Part shown: piece by piece, positions 55,947 through 64,000 of the stretch
How the letters are laid out: each line of letters begins with the position of its first letter
Position numbering within the stretch: position 1 is the first letter of the stretch
Origin: Lucinisca nassula
Taxonomy: Eukaryota; Mollusca; Bivalvia; Lucinida; Lucinidae
Length of the DNA stretch: 64,000 nucleotides
Assembly (NCBI GenBank): GCA_963580285.1
Contig: OY757015.1
Location: forward strand, 150,720,082-150,784,081
Direction of reading: 5' to 3'
The notes under the pieces: generated by a model
Databases searched by the model: none
Seen by the model: the letters and a program-made list of their open reading frames with translations, nothing else
Told to the model about the DNA's origin: nothing
Position numbers and translations under genes: made by a program

Positions 55947-56049
55947 GACAGCCTAGCCTAGCCAACAATACATTATAACGTAAATTTCTCAGCTCTGGTA
56001 GAAGTCTATTTTTATAGTTTCCCATGTAAGTTTTATGTAGGTGTTCAGT

Positions 56050-56054
<5 letters not shown>

Positions 56055-56096
<42 letters not shown>

Positions 56097-56160
56097 GTCT
56101 GTATGTCACAGTTACTCATCTGAATTTGTCTGTCTGTGTCTGTTTGTGTCTGTCTGTGTA

Positions 56161-56192
<32 letters not shown>

Positions 56193-56215
56193 TGCATGTA
56201 TGTTTGAACGTATAT
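56055..56215. repeat. (CT)n and (GTCT)n microsatellite
   Basis: About 36 bp of CT repeats, then GTCT-rich sequence with TGTATGTATG at the end. It gives overlapping Leu/Ser-rich and Arg/Glu-rich frames on both strands, not genes. Lies in the LINE 3' region. Confidence 0.85.
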
Positions 56216-56779
56216 ATGTATGTATGTCACACACAGCTACTTCATTTCAATATTTACAGTCTTGCTACTCAAATATTGCACACACTATGTTGTTCCAAGG
56301 AGATGACGTCTATAAGCCACAAGGCTTACTGTCAGATCCTTTAGCCATATCGTATCATATATATGTATTGTAAATGAATCAAATTTGAAATAAATATTGT
56401 TTAAACCAACGAGCAAATATCTGAAGCATATTTTCTCTGGCAACATAACAAATGTAATGAAGGGAATATATAGGGAAAAAACCTTTTGCTTTTGATCCTC
56501 ATTTGGACAGTAACAAGTGTAACAAAAATATTCTTGGACATGTCTTTGTTACCCAACGAGGGTAATGAGCAAAAATCTGGGGCATATTTTCTCCATAATC
56601 AACAAACATAATGAAAGGAATATGTAGAGAAAAAATCTTTTACACCTCATTGGGACCTGAATGTGAACATTCCTGGAAATGTCTTTCAGTCTTGTGGCCA
56701 AAACGGCCCCGACCTGGGATACACATGTTTCACATAGACTCATACAGGAAAGCCTTTAAAAATTTCCTTGCCTGAAACC

Positions 56780-57790
56780 AGAATGCCCAGGCCTTTTTGT
56801 CATTTAAAGATTTTTCTATTTTTAGCTCTGGCAGCCACCTTGTTCATCGGAGTGCAACTAGTTTGATAGAAGTTGGCCAGAAGTATAGGAGGAGTTGTTG
56901 TTTAAAGTTTTCTATTTTTTAGCTCTGGCAACCATGTTGTTCATCGGAGTGAAACCATTTTAGCTATGCAAATGGTCACCTAGACAACATTCCTGCAAAG
57001 TTTGAATCAAAAAGGCCCAAGTGTTAAGGAAAAGTTAGTATTTAAAGCAAATTGTTGATGATTTTCTATTTTTAGCTCTGGTGGCCATTTTGCTCACCAA
57101 GGTGTAACTGTTTTCGCTTGTTTTTTTTTAGGGTTGCATGAGCAACATTCCTATGAAGTTTGACTAAAATTGGCCCAAGGGTATAGGAAAAGTTGTTGTT
57201 TAAAGATTTTTTCTATTTTTAACTCTGGCAGCTAACTTGTTCATTGGAGCAGAACAATTTTAACAATTTTGATAGGGAGCCTCCATGGCAACATTCCTGT
57301 ATGGTTTTAATCAACTTGGCCCAAGGGTTTAGTAGGAGTTCTAGCAATGATGTTTTTCCATGTTTATAAAGCTGTGGTGCCCTTTTTGGTCATCGGAGTG
57401 GAACCGTTTTAGCTATTTTTAGCAACATTCCTGTGAAGGCTCAGGGCTACTTTAAAGATTTTTTTTTCGATATATAGCTCTGGTGGGCATCTTGTTCATC
57501 AGAGGAAAAATCTGGCCATTCTGGTAGGGATCGAGTTTGAATTAAATTAGCTCAATGGTTTAGTAGATTTTCCCATTTAAAGTAAATTATTGACATTTTT
57601 CTATTTTTAGCTCTGGTAGCTGTTTTGCTCATCAAAGTGGGACCGTTTTAGCAATTTTGGTATGAAGTTTGACTGAAATTGGCCGAAGTGTATATATTGA
57701 GGAGTTGTTGTTTAAAGATTTTCCATTTCTAGCTCTGGTGGCCATCTTGTTCATTAGAGCAGAATGATTTTAGCTATTTTGGTATGGAAA
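56780..57790 (+). repeat. Diverged tandem array (TTTTTAGCTCTGG)
   Basis: Six to seven diverged units with TTTCTATTTTTAGCTCTGG, GTTCATCGGAGTG and ACATTCCTGTGAAG. Same family as the 145-bp array at 22310-24190 but much older. Confidence 0.6.
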
Positions 57791-57799
57791 GTAGAAGTA

Positions 57800-58030
57800 A
57801 AACAAATATCAGGAATCGATACAATTAACTTACTCCACCCATCAAAGACACCAAAGGGAAAGAAACACAAACATTAAGCGACCAGACCATAATGGAAACC
57901 TAAACAAAGGAAGGCCATAAGGACAGTTACTTTCCCACAAAATGGCCATATGGCCATCCAAAATAAAAAGACACAAGTGATACACACAGTAAGTAACAAA
58001 CAACACCATAAATAAACTGCCACAGAAGAA
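57800..58030. repeat. Dispersed repeat R, second copy
   Basis: AGGAATCGATACAATTAACT, GACACCAAAGGGAAAGAAAC, AAAATGGCCATATGGCCATC. As at 21525-21755, it follows a tandem array of the same family, suggesting the array and R belong to one larger element. 58031-58747 is unassigned. Confidence 0.5.
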
Positions 58031-58747
58031 CCGCCTTGGAACGGTCAGTGGAATGATTTCCACTGGGGGGCCAAAATCGATCCTACGTGGCCACAATCCT
58101 CGCCCCTACTTCCGCCGCGATTTAGACAAATCATTTGTTCAGTCCGCATGAAGGCCTCCTAACTCATCAGTGCAACATCTCCATGAACACAAAAAATCAA
58201 AGAACCACAGAGGTGAGACAACGGTGAGGACTCAACAGCAAGAAACCACTGAAATGCTGGAGCAAAAGAAAACCAACAGTTAGACTCCGATGGGCCCGAC
58301 CAGAGACAGAGCATCAGGCACCAACCAACATTACCTTGAATTAGATCTCTCTAATTCTCAATAAGCCTTTACGTTGGAGCCGTCATAGAATCTGAGGCCT
58401 GACCCACCGGCGTGCAATTAAAGAGGGAAGCAAAGTTGCCAACCGTGATTGGGTTAACTACCATGCATGCATGCAGTCTGTCGTATAACATCCATGTTGT
58501 ACCCAATCTTTTTATATCGAAGAATGATTTTACGAAATTGGGTGCTGAAGTCATTGCGGTTATATATTTTTCTGAATTTATATACTAAGTCACCATAAAA
58601 TGGAGCCTCCAAGGCATCATTCCTGTCTGCGACATTTGAAGTGTTTAGGAGGAGTTCACATTTTAAGCAAACTAATGATGGAAGAGGCCCGATGGATGAC
58701 AGACAATGGACATTCACTGATCACAATAGCTCCAGTAATAATAAATA

Positions 58748-59950
58748 ACTAGAATCGCGAAGTCGATGGCACGCCATCGCATATCCCCACGCTTTTTTAA
58801 AGATTCGCCACTATATAAGTTCTCAACTGCAACTCCCACTCAATCTCAAGATCAAAATTCCGAAAGTGTCATGCACTCTTCAGACAAAAGACCTATCAGT
58901 TCCCAAAGTTTCATGTTTCTATCTGAAACGGCGTAGGAGGAGTTATCCTGTAATCATTGAAAAGGGGGTTATGGGGGTGAAAATCCAAGTTTTTGACCTC
59001 AAACCTGACCCTCAAACCTGACCCTGATTGTTATGTATTCTACCCATTATGCCGTTTGATTTGATATGTCACATGACCAGGTTCTGAAAACTTTGATTTT
59101 TCACCCCTGGGGCACCCCACCCCCTGGCCTGGCCCCTAGGGGTAGGATCAAAATTCCGTAAGTGTCATGCACTCCTCAGATCAAAGACCTATCAGTTCCC
59201 AAAGTTTCAGGTTTCTATCTGAAACGGCGTAGGAGGAGTTATCCGGTAATCGTTAAAAAGGGGGTTATGGGGGTGAAAATCCAAGTTTGTGACCTCTGGT
59301 GGCCTCAAACCTGACCCTAGGGGTCAAATTTTGATTGTTATGTATTCTACTCATTATGCCGTTCGATTTGATATGTCACACGACCAGGTTCTGAAAACTT
59401 TGATTTTTTACCCCCCGGGGCACCCCACCCCCTGGCCTGGCTCCTAGGGGTAGGATCAAAATTCCGAAAGTGTCATGCACTCCTCAGACCAAAGACCTAT
59501 CAGTTCCCAAAGTTTCATGTTTCTATCTGAAAAGGCATAGGAGGAGTTATCCGGTAATCGTTAAAAAGGGGGTTAAGGGGGTGAAAATCCAAGTTTTTGA
59601 CCTCTGGTGACCTCAAACCTGACCCTAGGGGTCAAATTTTGACTGTTATATGTTCTACTCATTATGCTGTTGGATTTGATATGTCACACGACCAGGCTCT
59701 GACAACCTTGATTTTTTACCCCCGGGGCACCCCACCCCCTGGCCTGGCCCCTAGGGGTAGGATCAAAATTCCGAAAGTGTCATGCACTCCTCAGACCAAA
59801 GACCTATCAGTTCCTAAAGTTTTAAGTTTCTAGCTGTAAAAGTGTGGGAGGAGTTGTCTGGTAAGACGGACGGACGGACGTACTGACGTACGGACGACGA
59901 AGACAATTACAATATCCTCACTTTTTCTTCGAAAAGCGTGGGGATAATAA
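58748..59950 (+). mobile_element. ATCCCCAC-ended element with 300-bp tandem array
   Basis: Left end GAAGTCGATGGCACGCC, ATATCCCCACGCTTTTT; right end CGAAAAGCGTGGGGATAATA. Four units of about 300 bp (58886, 59185, 59490, 59800; phrase AAAGACCTATCAGTTCCCAA) and a GACGGACGGACGTACTGACG microsatellite before the right end. Longer relative of 1727-2018. Confidence 0.7.
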
Positions 59951-59954
59951 TAAT

Positions 59955-60160
59955 AATAGACCTTATTTATAGAGGGTAACACATTTAGTACAAGTACTAA
60001 TCTTCCATGTGGCCCTCATTTCCTGGGTAGTAACCAGTACTAAGCAATGTGGATAAAGTCTCTTGCTCAAGAAAACAACACTTGGTGCTTGCGGGAATCG
60101 AACCGGCTACCTCTCAATCTCAAATCCGATGCTTTACCACTGCACCACTGCGCTCCAGGT
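59955..60160 (-). mobile_element. tRNA-derived SINE (antisense)
   Basis: Minus-strand head CAGTGGTGCAGTGGTAAAGC (A box), GAGGTAGCCGGTTCGATTCC (B box), then TTTTCTTGAGCAAGAGACTT. Tail ends in TTATTATTATT just at the right end of the ATCCCCAC element. Confidence 0.75.
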
Positions 60161-60191
60161 GAGCTAATAAGAATGATACCAAAAAATTAAA

Positions 60192-61202
60192 CTAGAGAAA
60201 GCGACCAGTGGGTCACGTATACCCCTGGCCAGCGACATACTCTGATATAGCTTTCAAGCTTGTATGTAATATGAATGAAGATGTCAAGAAGCTATAAGAA
60301 TCTATAAATGTGCTTGTAAAAGCTAAACTAAACATAAAATTTCTAAATGGATTAAGGCAATGAGGGCATCAAAGTTACTGAAGGAGTGGGGGTATCAATG
60401 TTACTGAAGCAGCAGGGTGGGTTATGCATCAATGAAATCTTTGGACTGGTATGCAACATCAATGCAAGTATGAATTGAATTTGTCTTAGAGTTTAGAACA
60501 TACAGGCATCTATAAACTTTGTCATAAAACTTTAACCAAATGTAAAATTTCTAAGTCCATGACCTTCAGGTCCAGGTCGCCGTGGGTGGGGGAAGGGACA
60601 TACATCACAAAATGTTGGGACTGGTACAATGATGCAAGTATCAACTGAATTTGTCTTAGAGTTTGGAACATAATAGGCATCTATAAACTTTGTCATAAAA
60701 CTTTAACCAAATGTAAAATTTCAAAGTCTGTGTCCTTGACCTCAAGGTCACTGTGGGGGGTGGGACATGCATCAATGAAATCTTAAGACCAGTATGTAAC
60801 TTCAGTGTAAGTACATGTATCAACTAAATCTACCAAAGGGTTCGGAAATACAATCTCTCAGAAAATTTGATGCAAAACTTTAACCAAATGTAAAATTTCT
60901 AAGTCTATGACCTTGACATCAAGGTCACTGTGGGGGTGGGACATGCATCATTGAAACCTTTAGACCAGTATGTAACTTCAGTGTAAGTATCAACTAAATC
61001 TATCAAAGGGTTCAGAAGATACAATCTCCTAGAAACTTTGACACAAAACTTTAACAAAAATGTAAACGGACTGACAGAGTGATGGATGGATGGATGGACG
61101 GACAGACGGATGGAAAGATGGACACACAGACGGATGGACGGAAAAACGGCAGGACGAAAACTATATACCCCCATAGTATACTTCGTATACCAGCGTTATA
61201 AT
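60192..61202 (+). mobile_element. TATACCCCC-ended element with about 180-bp tandem units
   Basis: Left GCGACCAGTGGGTCACGTAT then ACCCCTGGCCAG; right CTATATACCCCCATAGTATA facing CGTATACCAGCGTTATA. Units carry ACTTTAACCAAATGTAAAAT and GACCTTGACATCAAGGTCAC. Ends with a GATGGATGGACGG microsatellite. Third copy of the family. 61203-61466 is unassigned. Confidence 0.65.
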
Positions 61203-61466
61203 CAGAAAATTAACCGTTTTAGAGATATGAAAGAATGCACTATGGCACTCAGATGTGTTATGGGAATGAACAGTCCTAAGACTATATCTAATCATTCTCC
61301 CCCTTCCGCTGATTCAAGAAGGACAGTTGTCAGTTTCTGGTAAAAGAATGTGCACTGCACTGAATAACTTCTTACATATAAACCTGCACAGGAAAAGTGT
61401 GGATAGGTAAACTGATCAGCTCAATATGACCTAAAGTGTTGACTGAGCCATTAAACCTCAATTGTA

Positions 61467-61757
61467 TGTTTGTTTGATTTTAGGTTTAATGTCCCAGTCA
61501 ACAATTTATAGGTCATTTCGAGAGGTTGCGTGCAATTTTGTGGGACTTTTACCTGACATTGAGATGAAATAACTTCTCCAGCCCTGTCGACCAATGAAAC
61601 CAATAGGGTTTATACAAGCATGGACAGTCCAACTCCCACCACTTTGCCTGGGCAGGCTTAGATCCTCTAAGCGGTTTAACAGTACTCGTGTGAGGTCGGT
61701 TTCAGCTCTGCCTGGAAGCATCATGCAGCCCATCTATTTCTTCAAGCCCCGATGGAG
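61467..61757 (-). mobile_element. SINE-like retroposon (GACGTTAAAC family)
   Basis: TTTGATTTTAGGTTTAATGT, GTGGGACTTTTACCTGACAT, CAAGCATGGACAGTCC, CATCATGCAGCCCATCTATT, CAAGCCCCGATGGAGGG. A G run follows at 61757-61780. The 75- and 115-codon frames are not genes. Confidence 0.6.
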
Positions 61758-61835
61758 GGTTGGGGGGGGGGGGGGGGGGGTGCGCAGTAACCATAAAAAC
61801 AAACAAAACTTCATCCATGTGATAGGTTTATGTTC

Positions 61836-62050
61836 ATGTACACCACAACATCATTATAACATGGTTCATTATAACACAATTTTGGATATAACACAGTTTG
61901 AAGATGGATCCCAAAAATGCATAGATTATATAGAAAAATGACCATATGGTCATTTTTCTATATAATCTATACATTTTTGTTTGGATATAACATGGTTGTT
62001 TAACTAACACAGTTTTGACTTTGGACCCAAACAATAGTGTTATAAAGAAA
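61836..62050. mobile_element. Fold-back element ACACCACAACATC with perfect palindrome
   Basis: Starts TACACCACAACATCATTATA; related to 12243-12408 through ATGGTTCATTATAACAC and GGATATAAC. Its centre (61921-61970) is a perfect 50-bp palindrome. 62051-62331 is unassigned. Confidence 0.6.
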
Positions 62051-62331
62051 CAAAGATACATCATTCTATATGCATTACAAAAGCAATATTTTCCTGATTT
62101 ATGTATGACCTCTATATAAAATCTTATTACTCTTCTGACTGTACCAGAATTCTGACTAAAATGGCAAGTAATACTTTCATTTTCTGTGATTTAAAATGCA
62201 AATGTTTCTGTAAATATTTGAACCAGATCATCAGAAAACAGATATTATTGCATAGGCAAGCAGCAAAGGCCTAGGAGAGCCCAAGCTTGCCAGAGCCCTA
62301 GCAGACATGTAGAACTCATGTAGAACAGACC

Positions 62332-62545
62332 TTAACCCTTATCTTGCTGTTCACGACAACCCCTTATGTTTGCAAACAGTGTAGATCCAGATCAGATGGC
62401 TTTTTAAGAAGCCATCTGATCAGCATCTACACTGTTTGGCATTCAGTTTATGAATTTGTAGCAATAAATTGCATCAAGTAATTTGTTTGGTTGATAGACC
62501 GAAATGGGTGTGGCTTAAATGAATATTCAGCAAGACAAGGGTTAA
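62332..62545 (+). mobile_element. TTAA MITE, CCCTTATCTTGCTG family, copy 10
   Basis: TTAA at 62332-62335 and 62542-62545, ends CCCTTATCTTGCTG and CAGCAAGACAAGGG. Hairpin module 62373-62439. Very close to copy 1 at 2093-2295. Confidence 0.78.
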
Positions 62546-62767
62546 GAAAGCTTCATGCAAGTAATGCATATTGCCCTAATTACTGAAAGTTGGCTGCACA
62601 GGCTGGTCGGAACCATGTTTGGCCACCTAGGTTATTAAAGCACAAATATGGTCCTGGCTAAGTACTTAAGGGGAATGGGTACAACCGGCAGATTTTCTGC
62701 CATTTTTCGAAGGGAGAAGACTTTTGAGAATTCCTGTTTGCTTTTTCTGTAAACTCTGTCCCTACGA

Positions 62768-62848
62768 AGCTGGCCTCAGTAGCTCAGTCCGATGCACATC
62801 TGACTGGTGATCAGCAGAAACGCGGGTTCGATATCTGCCGGGGTCGGC
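62768..62848 (+). repeat. tRNA-like SINE head
   Basis: CTCAGTAGCTCAGTCC (A box) and GCGGGTTCGATATCTGCC (B box, one change from consensus). The acceptor halves do not pair convincingly, so this is a tRNA-derived retroposon head or tRNA pseudogene. No body family recognised downstream. Confidence 0.5.
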
Positions 62849-63246
62849 AACACTCTTTCCTGGACATTGATCATGAAATCTTTTTATGGTCATTCTCTCC
62901 CTTCCCCTGAATGTGCACTATATGGGTTAACCACTTACTTAAACAAAAGTGTAGGCAATGATTAGGAATCAATACAACTAACCCACACCTCCCAACAGAG
63001 ACACCAAATAAGCCTGCCCAGGAAAAGTGTGAAAAGTATTCTGAGTGGCTCAAAAATGACCAAAATAATGTTGAATGGGCTGTTAAATTCCAATACAAAC
63101 AAACAAACTGTCTCACAAAAAAAGAGGTCTACTCTTAAAGGAAATTCTTTCCCTTAAGATTTGACCCTTATTAATATGAAAGACATAAAATACTTTGCAG
63201 GCATTGCCTCCCCTGAAGGTGTATCCATTCGATTTCTGTACTGTAA

Positions 63247-63306
63247 GCAAACATTGTTGCCCCTCACAGATCAGATGCTGCATTCTGCAGCTTTACACTG
63301 TTTGCC
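63247..63306. repeat. Hairpin module, degenerate
   Basis: GCAAACATTGTTGCCCC, then ATCAGATGCTGCATTCTGCA, then TTACACTGTTTGCC. It is the last copy in the window. 62955-63010 has a repeat R fragment. 63307-64000 shows no feature I can support. Confidence 0.5.
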
Positions 63307-64000
63307 AGTGTCCTAGTTCATGAGCCCAGCCCAGAAACCCTTTTCAGACAGTGCTCTGATGTCACAGGCACCATTACCTGGATTTTGCACATAGTCAACA
63401 ACAGTCTGGTGGACATTAGCTGGCAGTTAACTTCTGGGTAGTTAGTAACTTGTGCTAACAAGTACCCACATACGCTTTTATGAAGATCCCTTAAATATCC
63501 AAACCAAAGCTCTGATCAAGATGTGTGCTCTGATCTGAAACATATTTTCTTGCAGCATTGCCCATTAGTTTAATATGAATCTTGTAATGTCAGTTTTCCT
63601 TTAAAGTTTCCCAGAACTTTCAGTATGGATTTGAGAGACACAAACTTGGTTTAACCTTTAGAGCATTTTGGTCTGACCCGAAGTTATGTATACAAGACAG
63701 CTTATACAGCTGATCTTTGTGAGACTACCACTTACCAATAAAGTTAAACCCTGCAGAAGCAGTGTTTGTAGGTAACTGTTTGTCTGTCATTACTGACAAT
63801 GACCAATCTTAATCACATTTGAGAAATGTTACTGTTAGTGTGTTAACTGTTGAGACTGCTGTCTGTTGCAGATAAAGCAACAGAGGCTAGAGCTTTAAGT
63901 TTAGGAAACTGGTGTAAAACTTACAACAAATGACATAAACCTAACACTCCTGACATTGGTCACTGAAGGGTAAAACACCACACACAACCTTATTACTGGA

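Larger units (their letters stand above)
51064..56407 (+). mobile_element. APE-type non-LTR retrotransposon with 2A peptide
   Basis: Flanked by the exact 13-bp direct repeat AACGAGCAAATAT (51051-51063 and 56408-56420), which fixes both ends and implies a full-length target-primed insertion. Encodes an endonuclease-reverse transcriptase of the CR1/L2/Jockey group, with a 3' tail ending in TTGAAATAAATATTGTTTAA. The 3' untranslated part contains a (CT)n / (GTCT)n microsatellite (56055-56215). Later events within it: two 1-base frameshifts, a 1.3-kb insertion (53655-54976) and a MITE (55764-55946). Confidence 0.9.

Noticed and set aside
55888..56373. ORFs rich in Ser/Leu/Val or Arg/Glu near 56.1 kb
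   Set aside because: They are translations of the CT/GTCT microsatellite.
62768..62848. Functional tRNA gene
   Set aside because: A and B boxes are present but the acceptor and anticodon stems do not pair well; more likely a SINE head.

Overview
The window looks like an intergenic or intronic stretch of a mollusc genome, most likely a bivalve. Support: AT-rich DNA, tRNA-derived SINEs, a DIRS-type tyrosine-recombinase retrotransposon, a non-LTR retrotransposon with a 2A-like peptide, a Tc1-like transposon, and very many small fold-back elements and tandem arrays. The genus cannot be set from sequence alone. I found no convincing host protein-coding exon, no rRNA and no functional tRNA gene. 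Most open frames are read-throughs of repeats.

Layout. 1-5.4 kb: small fold-back elements, an element with an internal 157-bp tandem array, GGTCA-rich repeats, and a 378-bp hAT-like miniature element with an 8-bp target duplication. 6.2-7.7 kb: a 1316-bp Harbinger-like element with a TAA duplication, nested inside a TTAA-type miniature element. 8-10 kb: a SINE, miniature elements and retroposon copies. 10.46-12.0 kb: a decayed Tc1-like transposon. 12-21.5 kb: dispersed repeats, SINEs, a perfect 108-bp tandem duplication and one low-repeat island with CRE-like motifs (17.4-17.7 kb). 21.8-30.3 kb: three long tandem arrays (units about 145, 167 and 165 bp), two of them inside elements bounded by GCTCACC/GGTGAGC ends. 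30.6-34.2 kb: an irregular satellite with SINE insertions and a 38-bp minisatellite. 34.6-38.1 kb: a 765-bp higher-order array. 38.6-41.2 kb: an 88-bp satellite.

41.2-47.4 kb: a nearly intact DIRS element (GAG-like, RT/RNase H with a C-terminal methylase-like region, tyrosine recombinase, inverted terminal repeats and internal complementary region), inserted into the 88-bp satellite, which resumes on its other side. 48-51 kb: fold-back elements, a retroposon and a TATACCCCC-ended element with 182-bp tandem units. 51.06-56.41 kb: a non-LTR retrotransposon with an exact 13-bp target duplication. It carries a 2A-like motif, an endonuclease and a reverse transcriptase, and is broken by two frameshifts, a 1.3-kb insertion and a miniature element inserted at its stop codon. 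56.8-64 kb: more arrays, elements with ATCCCCAC and TATACCCCC termini, a SINE, a fold-back element centred on a perfect 50-bp palindrome, and further miniature elements.

The most notable theme is a palindromic module of about 70 bp (outer stem GCAAACAGTG / CACTGTTTGC), present in roughly two dozen copies. It sits inside elements with different termini and target duplications, and its inner stem changes in a paired way between copies. The nesting also gives a relative order of insertion.
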